NCBI GenBank assembly: GCA_946480915.1 | Contig: CAMLLO010000002.1 | Location: forward strand, 1-64,000 | Direction: 5' to 3' | Origin: an uncultured Sphingobacteriaceae bacterium | GTDB lineage: Bacteria > Bacteroidota > Bacteroidia > Sphingobacteriales > Sphingobacteriaceae | Length of the DNA stretch: 64,000 nt | In this document: positions 1 through 9,345 of the stretch, one piece after another | Layout: every line of letters begins with the position of its first letter | Position numbering within the stretch: the first letter of the stretch is position 1 | The notes under the pieces: model-generated | Databases searched by the model: none | Told to the model about the DNA's origin: nothing | The model's input: only the letters and a program-made list of their open reading frames with translations | Position numbers and translations under genes: made by a program

Positions 1-394
1 CCTCGGTAGAATTCTTTCTGTGCAATTCTGCCTGAGATTTTGAAGAAGCAACGCTACTTACTTCTGCACCTTTAATATCAGCATCAGTTACTGATTTTGC
101 AGTAGAACTAACGGTTGCACCATGATTATTCTGAGCCTCTTGAGCTTCTATCGTTTTTGAAGCTTCACCTTTCAATTTAGCTTCAGCAGATTTATCATTC
201 TTTCTGTGTAATTCTGCCTGAGATTTTGAAGAAGCAACGCTGCTTACTTCTGCACCTTTAATGTCTGCGTCAGTAGTCGACTTAGTTGTAGAACTTACTT
301 TCGCACCATGTGTATTTTTTGCATTATCAGTTGTTTGTGCAAAAGATACTGCTGTAAATAAAAGTGCTGCTGTTGTTAATGCTATAGTTTTCAT
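1..394 (-). CDS. Secreted repeat protein, C-terminus cut by window edge
   Basis: The minus frame opens at the ATG at 392-394 and stays open to base 1, giving about 131 residues without a stop. Residues 1-19 look like a Sec signal peptide ending in SFA before Gln20. The mature part is an Ala/Ser/Lys-rich tandem repeat of 62 residues (186 bp). The block from His29 recurs from His91 with few changes, and both copies share KSQAELHRKN and DADIKGAEVSSVASS. The composition suggests a flexible or helical extracytoplasmic protein. I do not recognise a family. The total repeat number lies beyond the edge. Confidence 0.75.
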   Translation of the reverse strand, partial: MKTIALTTAALLFTAVSFAQTTDNAKNTHGAKVSSTTKSTTDADIKGAEVSSVASSKSQAELHRKNDKSAEAKLKGEASKTIEAQEAQNNHGATVSSTAKSVTDADIKGAEVSSVASSKSQAELHRKNSTE

Positions 395-531
395 ATTCTT
401 TCGTTTTAATGTGTTTATGTTTAATTTCCTATACAAAGAACACTAGTGAACATGAAGCAAAGATGAATTTTGAAAATTATTTTAAAAAAATTGAAAAATT
501 GCTTACAAAACCTAAAAGATAAAAAACGATA

Positions 532-593
532 GCCACAAAGACTAAAGCACAACGTGTCTACATTTTTTCTTCGTGACTTGGTGTCTTAGTGGC
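532..593 (-). terminator. Imperfect inverted repeat, possible terminator
   Basis: The arms 532-542 and 583-593 are inverted copies of an 11-mer with one central T-T mismatch (GCCAC-T-AAGAC against GTCTT-T-GTGGC on the minus strand). Read on the minus strand the hairpin follows the 621-986 gene, and a run of six T comes about six bases after the stem, which fits a terminator. The 40-nt loop is long for one. It may instead be a dispersed intergenic palindrome. Confidence 0.4.
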
Positions 594-620
594 AAAAAAA
601 AAAGCACAAAGTTTTACATA

Positions 621-986
621 TTAAAATTCATCAGGTTCCCTTTCGGGGATGTATTCACCTGTAACTATCGCCTCTTTCGAAACTAAATCGATATCCATGA
701 GCATCTCCATGGACGATCTTTCGGTAAAGTCTACATCGGCGCAAGCATTAAACTGACCAATAGTATAATTCACAAGGAACTTCGCCATACATGAATTAAT
801 CATTTCAACAGAGTTTTCGTTAATGCTAACATTAAACACCCGACCGCGGGCTTTAAAGTGATAACTTACCAGGAGACCGTTTATTTTTTCGATGTTCGAA
901 TTGATTTCTTCTTTTAACCTATTTAAATCAACAGTCCCGTTGTCTGCAAATCCTTCTGATAAAGAAAATTTTATTTGTTCCTGCAT
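621..986 (-). CDS. Hypothetical protein, 121 aa
   Basis: The ORF has a normal ATG start and begins 23 bp after the thiF-like stop, so the two are probably cotranscribed. The product is acidic and soluble, with no signal peptide or membrane segment. It has two Cys (in NSCMAK and NACADV) and an acidic C-terminal tail. I do not recognise a domain. Its place at the end of the thiF unit hints at a sulfur or cofactor role, but nothing in the sequence proves it. Confidence 0.6.
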   Translation of the reverse strand: MQEQIKFSLSEGFADNGTVDLNRLKEEINSNIEKINGLLVSYHFKARGRVFNVSINENSVEMINSCMAKFLVNYTIGQFNACADVDFTERSSMEMLMDIDLVSKEAIVTGEYIPEREPDEF

Positions 987-1009
987 AAATACACCTTCAA
1001 TTCGTTGAA

Positions 1010-2071
1010 CTACAGCGAAGCTTGTAGTCCGCCTTTTAAATTATAAATCTCAGTTTGAGGAAAATTTGCTTTTAACTTCTCGAGTGCTTTCAAGGACCGG
1101 CCTCCTGTTTGGCAAACAATAACCGTTTTTTTGTCAGCTTGTATAGAAGACAGATTTTCTTCTAATTCATCCATCGGAATGTTCAGACCTCCGATGTTAT
1201 AGCTTTCAAACTCATGCTCCTCTCTTACATCAATTAATTGAATATCTTCGGTTTCTAACCAATGGTTAAGCTTAATATAGTCGATTGTGTTTATCTCAGT
1301 TTCGCAAACCTCATCGTAAAATCCTAAATCCTTAATTTCCCTGTTTGGCTGATTTACTTTAAAACCAAGGACATTGAAATCGTTTGAAAGCAAATTTATG
1401 ATTAGAAGCTTGCCGCTCAGAGGCTCTCCAACACCTGTAATTACCTTAATCGCTTCGGTAGCCTGCCATGTTCCAATAATTCCGGGCAATACCCCTAAAA
1501 CTCCCGCTTCACCGCACGCAGGAACTTCGCCCGCCGCCGGAGCTTCCGGATATAAACAACGATAGGTGGGTCCTTGCTGATAATTAAACGTACTTACCTG
1601 TCCTTCGAACTTAAAAAGTGCGCCGTAGATATATGGTTTTCCTGTAATTACACAGGCATCATTTAACAAATACCGTGTGCTGAAATTATCGGAACCATCA
1701 ATAACTAAATCGTAAGACGCCAGAATATCAAAAACATTCTCTCTCGTAATACGCGGATGAGTATCAATCTGAATTAAGGGGTTCTTGTTTTGCAGATGAT
1801 TTTTAGCTGTCTCTGCCTTGGCCAAACCCACATCGTCAGTATTAAAAAGCACCTGCCGCTGCAAATTTGAAACACTCACAACATCATCGTCTGCGATGCC
1901 TAACACACCTACTCCAGCTGCCGCCAGGTAGAGCAGGCACGGACAACCCAGTCCGCCAGCACCAACCACCAGAATTTTTGCACTTTTCAATTTTTGCTGA
2001 GCTTCTAACCCAAATTCCTCCATTAAAAGGTGACGGCTATATCGTTGTAATTCTTCTTTTGAGAGACTCAT
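1010..2071 (-). CDS. thiF: ThiF/MoeB-type adenylyltransferase with C-terminal rhodanese domain
   Basis: The family adenylates the C-terminal Gly-Gly of a sulfur carrier (ThiS or MoaD) so it can receive sulfur. Residues 1-240 form the E1-like domain, with GAGGLG at 37-42, DGSDN near 125-129 and a conserved Cys186 in PACGEAG. Residues 270-353 are a rhodanese domain with active-site Cys320 in CQTGGRS, giving a MoeZ/MOCS3-like architecture. The usual Cys-x-x-Cys zinc pair seems incomplete (only Cys172 in YRCLYP). It is the only sulfur-carrier activating enzyme in the window, so it probably serves the ThiS encoded at 11854. It is separated from the thi operon by a surface-protein gene. MoeB function remains possible. 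Confidence 0.85.
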   Translation of the reverse strand: MSLSKEELQRYSRHLLMEEFGLEAQQKLKSAKILVVGAGGLGCPCLLYLAAAGVGVLGIADDDVVSVSNLQRQVLFNTDDVGLAKAETAKNHLQNKNPLIQIDTHPRITRENVFDILASYDLVIDGSDNFSTRYLLNDACVITGKPYIYGALFKFEGQVSTFNYQQGPTYRCLYPEAPAAGEVPACGEAGVLGVLPGIIGTWQATEAIKVITGVGEPLSGKLLIINLLSNDFNVLGFKVNQPNREIKDLGFYDEVCETEINTIDYIKLNHWLETEDIQLIDVREEHEFESYNIGGLNIPMDELEENLSSIQADKKTVIVCQTGGRSLKALEKLKANFPQTEIYNLKGGLQASL

Positions 2072-2113
2072 TTCTTAATATTTGTTCCGGTTAAAGCCCA
2101 AGTATACATTCAC

Positions 2114-5100
2114 TCATCTCAGGATAGTAATAGAACCCGAGATCTGCTTGCGACCTTTTTTAGGATCTATAATGTAATAATAGGTTCCGACGGCAAGCTG
2201 ACTCCCTTTATATGTCCCATCCCAGGGCGAATGATATCCCTTAGAACTGAATACCTTTTCCCCATTACGATTAAAAACAGTAACGGTACAATTTGTATAA
2301 GTTTCTAAATTTTCGATCACCCAAAAATCATTTATACCGTCTCCGTTAGGAGTAAATGTATTCGGCACATCCGGAAGCTTATTTACAATAACTTCAATCG
2401 ACCCTAAAGCGGTACAGCCGGTAACCATATTAGTAACGGTTAATTGGTAGGTGGTAGTTTCTTCAGGAGAGGCTACAGGATTCAAAATATCTGATTTGGA
2501 CAAGGACAAAACAGGGGGGCTCCATTGATAGAGCAATCCCGTTTCTTCAGCAATCGAAGGCAAAACAATCTCTCCACCTGATAATATCTCTACCCTCGCG
2601 GTTCCGGCGCTTGGACTCGCTCGCACAACAATATCCTGAGTTTTTACATCAGTGCAACTACCGTCGGTGGAAACAAAACTATAGGTGATTGTATGGGTAC
2701 CAATACCTGCAATTACCGGATCGAACAAGCCTGATGAATTAACACCGGCGCCACTGTAAATGCCCTTACCCTGCACTCCGAACTTCTCCGTAGCCTGGGT
2801 TAACATAAAAGCGGGCTCATTTAAACAAACTGGCGGAATTGAAGTAAACTCAACTTCCGGCACCGCGTAAACTGTGATAGTTTGTGAATTTTCATTACTA
2901 CAAGTGCCGCCCGAAAAAACCTTCATCCGAACCTCATATGTTTTACTTGCTGGCGTATTAAACACCGGATAAGCATGAGAATATACTTTTGGCGATGTTC
3001 GCAAACCCGGGCTTTCATCTACTTCTACCATCGACGGATTATTAATATAATCGTAGTACCATTCAATACGGGTCACTTCTCCAAAATCCACCTCGGCATT
3101 GTCTTCAAATTCTACAGGAAGACTACTGCACAATTGGGTCTGATTCTTTACTGTGAACTTAGCTGTGGGAATACTGCCATTTACAGTAAACGATTGAGAT
3201 TTGGTTGCAGAACATCCATCTTTAGAGGTAACACTCAACGAAACATTAAAACGTCCGGATGAATGATAAACATGTACTCCATCTTTGCCTATTGATGTAT
3301 TGGAGCTTCCGGACACCGGTTCTCCGAAATCCCATACATAAGTAAACTGACTTTCAGTTCCATCGGCGATGGTGGATTTATTTATGAATGTTGCTATTCC
3401 ATCACCAAGACAAAAATCGGGCATTTCAAAATCTGGCACTGGCATCACATTAACCGAAACTTTTATAACATTGCTGATGATTTGAGGTGAGCAGGCAGAG
3501 CTAGAAACTATTCTTCTGTAAAAAGTAGTCGCATTAATCTGTATCGGATCATAATCTTTCGAAATCGCGTTTGCGATATCCGTAAAATTGAGATTATCTG
3601 TTGAACTTTGCCATTGATAAGTATAAATGCCTGTACCTCCGGTTGGAGTTGAACCCGATACCACTCCAGGATCCACCTGATCACCTATTGTATTTACGCA
3701 AAACTTTATCGGTCCACCAGTCATAGTGATTACATTATTTCCTAAGGGGATTGCCGCCTTCACAATTACGTCATCGTTTACAGAATAATCACCATTAAAG
3801 TTCATGCCCGGCACTGGCCCCAATGATCCCGTTTCATAGCTAGTTTTTGAACCTGAAAATGCATTTATGACACCTGTAATTCTTCGGTTGGGATCATTTA
3901 CAGTACGAGAAGGATCCAAATAAAGAGATTGAGCGCTTGCACTATAAGTTCCAGGTGATGTTCCACAATCAACCTCAGCTTTGAGCGTAATAATAACGTC
4001 ATCACCTGGTGAAATATTAAAATCTCCAAACAGAGGTTTAGAAGAAGTCCCCATATTACTAATGATCACCGGGCCTCCGGAATCGCCTGTATATGTTACT
4101 GTTGCACTTTTAAACGAAATTCCGGGAGGTAATTGAGTCTCGATATGTACCCCCCCGGCATTACCACCGTTTGGATAGTTTGTTGCTTTGACTATGTAAA
4201 CCACTTCGCTCCCGGGATATTTAAAAGTGGTCGGATTGACTTCTGAAAGTATTGTTGTAAGTTGAGGATAGCAACCCGAACCGCCGCCCTGCAAATATCC
4301 CGGCAGATCTGATATCGTATAAGGAAATCGCTTACCATCGGTTCCATCTGCTGCACCATGGGTAGTACCGGCACCCGAATTAGTTTTACCGGCAAACCCT
4401 TTATCTATACTGACATTTACACTTCCTGGAGACATGGCAAATAAAACTAATCCTCCTCCGCCGCCGCCACCTGGCCCATGCTCATTAGTTCCGATATCGT
4501 TTCGTGTATTTCCTCCATTCCCACCTTTGGCCTCAACCGTTAAAACTGCTGCAGGATCAGGGTTTGTAACCTTAATATAAACTGTACCGCCTGCTCCGCC
4601 ACCACCAGCTCCGTCAGGCTGATTACCCTGAGCACCAGCCGCACCATCGCCTCCATTAGCTAAAATAACGCCATTGCCAATTATGCGTCCTACATTAATT
4701 AAAATTATTCCACCACCTACTCCACCTTTAACACCATTCAAAGCATTATTGGCATCTCCGCCACCGCCACCACCGCCCATAATCATTCGGGTGATGTCCG
4801 GATTTAAAGTTGTATAGGTAATTGATCCGGGGCGTCCTCCGTTAGGAAAAGTATTAGGTGCGCTTTTTACTGTAGATGTACCATTACCTCCTACTCCGCC
4901 AAAGCCACCGTTTCCGCCACCGCCGCCTCCTGAATTGTGATCGTTTCCGCCGCCGCCAGCATTACCTGGAGCACCCTTACCGTAAGAACCACCCGGGAGC
5001 CCCTCGGTACCATTGGGCACCTCGTTAAATCCATCCCACATATATTTTGGAGTTCCTGCAACACCTTCACCTTTACCTACCGACCTTGAATCGCTGGAAG

Positions 5101-5848
5101 GCACCACATATAGATCACTTATGTTTCCACCCGAACTACCAACCGGCCCATAGCCTCCACGAAATCCTCTTTCACTGGCATCTATTGTAAACCCGTTAAA
5201 ATTCATCGTTCCAGAAACATCAAAAGCTATAATGCCGCCTGCTACACCATTAAAGGGAGGCGTTTTGATACTTGAAGACAATATCAAATTTGAATATTGC
5301 GGAACCCGTACTACTTGAAATGTTCTCTTGCCCCGGCCAGATGTCTCTGCAGCATTGAAATAGGAATTAACAGTTCCCTTACCCGACCCTACGCCTTTAA
5401 ATGTTACATCTCCACCGCTAAGTGGAACCGCATTGGTAGCTATAACATATTCGAACACGCCGGAATTACCCAGGTCCGTAAAACCAGTTCCACCTAAATT
5501 ATCAGGACCGGAAGCCGAATTATTCGACCCGTATTTATTATCGTTTGACGAATTGATGGATGCATCCTGCATTTGAATGATTAATAACATATCACCCGCA
5601 CTTATCGCTTTTGTCCCGAAATTATTTCCATAAGGATCGTCAGGAGGGACAGCAGCCAACTTAACAGTTTTTGATCCGGCAGCAAGTGTTATATCTCCGG
5701 CTACGGGGAAATAGGTATTTATCGAGCCAGTAATATTACCCGATCCATCCAAACCCGGGGTGCCGCAAAGCTGCCCAAGACAGAGAATAGATCGACCAAT
5801 TAGAATAAATACAAGTAGTAATTTTTTCAAGCTCGAAATCGAAAGCAA
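2114..5848 (-). CDS. Large T9SS-exported surface protein, type B sorting domain
   Basis: This is a 1244-residue secreted protein. A hydrophobic N-terminus (about residues 7-26) is a signal peptide. Residues about 240-470 are very Gly-rich with many poly-Gly runs. A DUF11-like beta-sandwich stretch follows near 525-640, then PKD/Ig-like modules (for example the segment with YVWDFGEP and the HVYHSSGRF strand). The last 84 residues (1161-1244) are the gliding-motility-associated CHU_C domain that directs type IX export: TFTPNGDGIND, VFNRNGEKVF, WDGTYKG. The start at 5848 is TTG; a second TTG seven codons in (5830) would give the more typical MKKLLL signal start. It lies 42 bp upstream of the thiF-like gene. 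Function is unknown; an adhesin or matrix role is an inference. Confidence 0.88.
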   Translation of the reverse strand: MLSISSLKKLLLVFILIGRSILCLGQLCGTPGLDGSGNITGSINTYFPVAGDITLAAGSKTVKLAAVPPDDPYGNNFGTKAISAGDMLLIIQMQDASINSSNDNKYGSNNSASGPDNLGGTGFTDLGNSGVFEYVIATNAVPLSGGDVTFKGVGSGKGTVNSYFNAAETSGRGKRTFQVVRVPQYSNLILSSSIKTPPFNGVAGGIIAFDVSGTMNFNGFTIDASERGFRGGYGPVGSSGGNISDLYVVPSSDSRSVGKGEGVAGTPKYMWDGFNEVPNGTEGLPGGSYGKGAPGNAGGGGNDHNSGGGGGGNGGFGGVGGNGTSTVKSAPNTFPNGGRPGSITYTTLNPDITRMIMGGGGGGGDANNALNGVKGGVGGGIILINVGRIIGNGVILANGGDGAAGAQGNQPDGAGGGGAGGTVYIKVTNPDPAAVLTVEAKGGNGGNTRNDIGTNEHGPGGGGGGGLVLFAMSPGSVNVSIDKGFAGKTNSGAGTTHGAADGTDGKRFPYTISDLPGYLQGGGSGCYPQLTTILSEVNPTTFKYPGSEVVYIVKATNYPNGGNAGGVHIETQLPPGISFKSATVTYTGDSGGPVIISNMGTSSKPLFGDFNISPGDDVIITLKAEVDCGTSPGTYSASAQSLYLDPSRTVNDPNRRITGVINAFSGSKTSYETGSLGPVPGMNFNGDYSVNDDVIVKAAIPLGNNVITMTGGPIKFCVNTIGDQVDPGVVSGSTPTGGTGIYTYQWQSSTDNLNFTDIANAISKDYDPIQINATTFYRRIVSSSACSPQIISNVIKVSVNVMPVPDFEMPDFCLGDGIATFINKSTIADGTESQFTYVWDFGEPVSGSSNTSIGKDGVHVYHSSGRFNVSLSVTSKDGCSATKSQSFTVNGSIPTAKFTVKNQTQLCSSLPVEFEDNAEVDFGEVTRIEWYYDYINNPSMVEVDESPGLRTSPKVYSHAYPVFNTPASKTYEVRMKVFSGGTCSNENSQTITVYAVPEVEFTSIPPVCLNEPAFMLTQATEKFGVQGKGIYSGAGVNSSGLFDPVIAGIGTHTITYSFVSTDGSCTDVKTQDIVVRASPSAGTARVEILSGGEIVLPSIAEETGLLYQWSPPVLSLSKSDILNPVASPEETTTYQLTVTNMVTGCTALGSIEVIVNKLPDVPNTFTPNGDGINDFWVIENLETYTNCTVTVFNRNGEKVFSSKGYHSPWDGTYKGSQLAVGTYYYIIDPKKGRKQISGSITILR

Positions 5849-5875
5849 AGTCTACAAAAGAAATTCTGCGGGCTG

Positions 5876-5922
5876 AACTCTTAATTCGCCCGGCCTAAAC
5901 CCAACTTAGGAAATTAAGAGTT
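5876..5922 (-). promoter_or_regulatory. Nested inverted repeat upstream of the T9SS surface-protein gene
   Basis: Perfect 11-bp arms (5876-5886 and 5912-5922) enclose a smaller 5-bp hairpin (5894-5898 with 5906-5910). The element ends 27 bp before the TTG at 5848, so it may sit in the 5' leader. It has no T-run. It could be a leader structure or an operator. This is from inspection only. Confidence 0.35.
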
Positions 5923-5980
5923 CCTTAAGCCATTAATTCGAAACTAAGATACCACAATCACTTGATTTGCGAAGACCATT

Positions 5981-6012
5981 AAAAAACAAGTTCTATAGGA
6001 ATACTTGAAAAA
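5981..6012 (-). terminator. Weak terminator after thiH
   Basis: On the minus strand a CAAGT/ACTTG stem (arms at 6003-6007 and 5987-5991) with an 11-nt loop is followed at once by six T. It lies 11-31 bp past the thiH stop. The stem is short, so read-through into the surface-protein gene is plausible. Confidence 0.4.
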
Positions 6013-6017
6013 AGCTG

Positions 6018-7130
6018 TTAATGAATCAAACATTGGTCCCAATCTTTCCAAACAGGTTCATACCCCTGCTGCCTGATTACCTCCGCGATCATTTCGGGAG
6101 AGCGTTCATCATTAATTTCAAACTGTTCTAGTGACTCTTTTGCTACCGTGTATCCACCAGGATTAGTTTTCGACCCAGCACTGATAGAGGTAATTCCGAG
6201 CTTAAGTACATGATTTCTAAATTTTTCAGATTCACGGGTCGACAGCGCCAATTCAACTTCGGAATTAAAAATACGATACGCACAAATCAGCTGAACGAGC
6301 TCTCTGTCGCTCATATCAACCTTGGGTTCTAAACCACCCGAAAACGGCCTCAATCGTGGGAATGAGATAGAATATTTTGTTTTCCAATATTTACGTTCCA
6401 GGTAATTAAGATGTAAAGCAGTAAAAAAACAGTCGGTTCGCCAGTCTTCTAAGCCCAACAAAGGTCCTAAACCAATTTTATGTACACCTGCTTTTCCTAA
6501 GCGGTCCGGCGTTTCTAAACGATAACTGAAATTAGATTTCTTTCCTTTCGGATGATGTTTTTTGTAATCCTCCTCGTGGTACGTTTCCTGGTAAACCAGG
6601 ACCGTATGCAAGCCAAGAGGCACTAATTCTTCATATTCTTCCTGATCTAAAGGCTGAACTTCCATTGCTATATTCGAGAAATGAGGAGAAATTAGCTGAA
6701 GTACTTTTTTGAAATAATCAACACCAACGGTTTTTGTAGCTTCTCCGCTCACCAGCAAAATATGTTCATAACCCATGTCCTTTATATATGCGACCTCAGA
6801 CATGATTTCCATATTTGTGAGGGTTTTCCGCGGAAGTTTGTTATCAACACTGAAACCGCAATAGGTACAAATATTCTGGCATTCGTTAGACAGATACATA
6901 GGGATGTACATCTGAATGACTTTCCCAAAACGCTGCAAAGTCAACTGATGACTTAATTGCGCCATCTGTTCGAGATACGGAGCAGCCGCAGGCGAAACCA
7001 ATGCTTTAAAATCTTCCAGATCCCTTTGAGGCTTTTGTAAAGCTGCTTCAACATCTGCAGCAGTTTTTGAATAGATGCTCGTTTTTACTTCATCCCAGGA
7101 ATATTGCCTGAATATATCTTCAAAAGTCAT
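6018..7130 (-). CDS. thiH: 2-iminoacetate synthase ThiH (radical SAM)
   Basis: ThiH cleaves tyrosine to dehydroglycine (2-iminoacetate), the C2-N unit of the thiamine thiazole ring. At 370 residues it matches the family length. The radical SAM cluster motif Cys-x3-Cys-x2-Cys is present at Cys84, Cys88 and Cys91 in NECQNICTYCGF. Other matches are LLVSGEA near residue 130 and LGPLLGLEDWR near 220-230, typical of the ThiH/BATS group. It follows thiG on the same strand after 79 bp of AT-rich spacer and is the last gene of the contiguous thi run. Confidence 0.95.
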   Translation of the reverse strand: MTFEDIFRQYSWDEVKTSIYSKTAADVEAALQKPQRDLEDFKALVSPAAAPYLEQMAQLSHQLTLQRFGKVIQMYIPMYLSNECQNICTYCGFSVDNKLPRKTLTNMEIMSEVAYIKDMGYEHILLVSGEATKTVGVDYFKKVLQLISPHFSNIAMEVQPLDQEEYEELVPLGLHTVLVYQETYHEEDYKKHHPKGKKSNFSYRLETPDRLGKAGVHKIGLGPLLGLEDWRTDCFFTALHLNYLERKYWKTKYSISFPRLRPFSGGLEPKVDMSDRELVQLICAYRIFNSEVELALSTRESEKFRNHVLKLGITSISAGSKTNPGGYTVAKESLEQFEINDERSPEMIAEVIRQQGYEPVWKDWDQCLIH

Positions 7131-7209
7131 GCGTGGATAAGTTAAAATTCAAAAATTATAGTTCAAAATTCAAAGCCTACGAATTGCAAAACAGCAAACA
7201 CAAATAGTT

Positions 7210-7971
7210 TTAGTCTAAAAACGAGGTCAAGGGACTGCTTGCCGCAGCATGTTTTACTGGTCTGGCAAGTTTCGCCTCATACGCCATTCTACCGGCTTCC
7301 ACGGCCATTCTAAATGCTCTGGCCATTTGCACCGGATTATCAGAAACAGCGATGGCCGTATTCACCAAAACAGCATCCGCTCCAATTTCCATTGCTTTGG
7401 CTGCATCAGATGGCGAACCAATTCCCGCATCAATTACAACGGGAACATTACTTTGCTCAATAATTATCTCCAGGAAATCAATCGATTTTAAACCTTTATT
7501 GCTTCCTATCGGTGATCCTAAAGGCATTACCGCCGATACCCCAACTTCTTCAAGGCGTTTACACAATACTGGATCGGCATGAATGTAAGGCAATACTATA
7601 AAACCCAATCTGACTAATTCTTCGGCAGCTTTCAGAGTTTCTATTGGGTCCGGCATTAAATACTTTGGATCCGGATGAATTTCGAGTTTTAACCAATTGG
7701 TTTCAAGTGCTTCACGAGCCAGTTGCGCTGCAAAAACCGCTTCTTTTGCGGTACGCACGCCAGAAGTATTTGGCAGCAAATTAATTTGAGGATGCCGCAA
7801 ATGAACTAAGATATCATCTTGAGCATCATTAATATCTACACGCTTCAAAGCCACGGTCACTAATTCAGAGCCGCTTTCTACTAAAGCAGCTTCCATTAAT
7901 TCAGGGTGACTGAACTTCCCCGTCCCGGTAAATAGGCGGGAATTAAACAGTTTATCAGCTACTTTTAGCAT
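7210..7971 (-). CDS. thiG: Thiazole synthase ThiG
   Basis: ThiG builds the thiazole phosphate from deoxyxylulose 5-phosphate, ThiS thiocarboxylate and dehydroglycine. It is a TIM barrel of 253 residues, the normal length. Visible family features are [10 protein letters not shown] near the start, the Schiff-base Lys region [28 protein letters not shown], and the phosphate-binding [10 protein letters not shown] and [10 protein letters not shown] loops. Its start overlaps the thiE stop by 7 bp, a sign of translational coupling. Confidence 0.96.
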   Translation of the reverse strand: MLKVADKLFNSRLFTGTGKFSHPELMEAALVESGSELVTVALKRVDINDAQDDILVHLRHPQINLLPNTSGVRTAKEAVFAAQLAREALETNWLKLEIHPDPKYLMPDPIETLKAAEELVRLGFIVLPYIHADPVLCKRLEEVGVSAVMPLGSPIGSNKGLKSIDFLEIIIEQSNVPVVIDAGIGSPSDAAKAMEIGADAVLVNTAIAVSDNPVQMARAFRMAVEAGRMAYEAKLARPVKHAAASSPLTSFLD

Positions 7972-8606
7972 AGCGTATTTTCTCCTTTCAATAATTCTTT
8001 AATTTTACTCACTTCCTTCTCCGGCTGCTCTGAAAAAGCGATCAACGACGACACGGCAATGCCAAACATTCCGGTTTCGAGAATAGAGGGAATATCTTCA
8101 GTCTCTATCCCTCCTATGGCAATTATCGGAATAGTAATGTTTAACTTTTTTGCTTCTGCAGTAATATTGCGATAACCTTCTGCACCTAAGATCGGACTAA
8201 GTTTTGCCTTTGTTTTGGTAAAACGGAAGGGACCACAACCAATGTAATCTGCCCCGTTCTTCGCATGAATGATAATATCGCCTATAGTATTTGCAGTACC
8301 GCCAATAATCATTTTATCTCCTACAATTTTTCTGGCTTCAGCAACGGGCATATCTTCCTTTCCGAGATGAAGTCCGTAGGCGCCAACTTCTTTGGCAACC
8401 GTAGGATGATCATTAATTATCAATTTTGCTCCAAAAGCATCACAAATCACTTTAGCTTCTCTTGCTATCGCGATGATATCGTCCTGAGATTTATCCTTAA
8501 CACGTAATTGCACCCAGTCTACTCCGGCTTTACATGCATTTTCAATACATTCCAAATGAGTAAGTTCCGGTGTTTCCTGCGATATAAAGTGTAAATTACT
8601 TATCAT
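7965..8606 (-). CDS. thiE: Thiamine phosphate synthase ThiE
   Basis: ThiE joins HMP pyrophosphate to thiazole phosphate to make thiamine phosphate. The 213 residues show the expected TIM-barrel motifs: VQLRVKDKS (substrate loop), [35 protein letters not shown] and AIGGI. The Thr/Lys-rich TKTK segment after GPFRF matches the pyrophosphate loop. It sits 4 bp after thiD and overlaps thiG by 7 bp. Of the two ThiE-like proteins in this operon, this one keeps the catalytic motifs better and is the likely synthase. Confidence 0.93.
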   Translation of the reverse strand: MISNLHFISQETPELTHLECIENACKAGVDWVQLRVKDKSQDDIIAIAREAKVICDAFGAKLIINDHPTVAKEVGAYGLHLGKEDMPVAEARKIVGDKMIIGGTANTIGDIIIHAKNGADYIGCGPFRFTKTKAKLSPILGAEGYRNITAEAKKLNITIPIIAIGGIETEDIPSILETGMFGIAVSSLIAFSEQPEKEVSKIKELLKGENTLC

Positions 8607-8610
8607 ATTA

Positions 8611-9345
8611 TTATGTATGCCAGCCTAATAAGGTTGGGTTAGAGCTTAAAACTTTTTCTATGTAGTGTTTGGCTTTTTCAAATGCCAAAGGCACCGGAAT
8701 ATTTAAGGCAAGATTTGCACAAATAGCAGATGAAAGAATACATCCCGAGCCATGTTTCGGATCTCCGATCCTGGAGGGTTGCAGAATATATTTAATACCT
8801 TTCCAATAAAGCCAATCTTCGCCTAACTGAGCTTTTTCACGATGCCCTCCTTTTAAATAGATCATGGTTTGCTGCGATAAAGACATAGCCTTTTCTTCAG
8901 AACCAATTAAGAATTCAAACTCAGGCAAATTAGGGGTAAGAACCGTGATGTATTTTAAAAGTTTTGTAATTGAATGATCAGATTTGAACAGTGAAAATCC
9001 CGAACTTGAACGCAATACAGGGTCCCAGACAATCTTCGCCTCAGGATTTTTCTCGGTAATAAAAACCAGAATCTGTTCAAGTACATCACTGTTTTCAATA
9101 ATGCCTATTTTAAACCATTCAGGGTTCCAACGCTCGATAAGCAAACCCAGCTGTTCTTTTATCTGCGGTGCAGGAATCCAGTTTACCTCTTCAACAACCG
9201 AATCAGTTTGAAAAGTATTTGCGGTTATAACCCCCAACCCGTACACACGGTGTTGATCAAAGGTTTTAATATCTGCTAATATTCCCGCACCACCGCTCGG
9301 GTCGAAACCGGCAATACTTACAACCATTGGTCTGCTAGTTTCCAT
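8611..9345 (-). CDS. thiD: Hydroxymethylpyrimidine (phosphate) kinase ThiD
   Basis: ThiD phosphorylates HMP and HMP phosphate to HMP pyrophosphate. It is a ribokinase-fold protein of 244 residues, slightly short for the usual 260-270. The N-terminal IAGFDPSGGAGILADIKTF carries the HMP-binding region, WDPVL lies mid-protein, and the C-terminal DPKHGSGCILSSAI supplies the anion hole and catalytic position (Cys where many homologues have a different small residue). The start overlaps the upstream thiE-like gene by 11 bp, so it belongs to the same transcript. Confidence 0.92.
   Translation of the reverse strand: METSRPMVVSIAGFDPSGGAGILADIKTFDQHRVYGLGVITANTFQTDSVVEEVNWIPAPQIKEQLGLLIERWNPEWFKIGIIENSDVLEQILVFITEKNPEAKIVWDPVLRSSSGFSLFKSDHSITKLLKYITVLTPNLPEFEFLIGSEEKAMSLSQQTMIYLKGGHREKAQLGEDWLYWKGIKYILQPSRIGDPKHGSGCILSSAICANLALNIPVPLAFEKAKHYIEKVLSSNPTLLGWHT

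Noticed and set aside
4400..5100. Collagen-like or silk-like gene from the Gly-rich stretch
   Set aside because: Gly runs do not follow a Gly-X-Y period; they are low-complexity loops inside the large T9SS protein.
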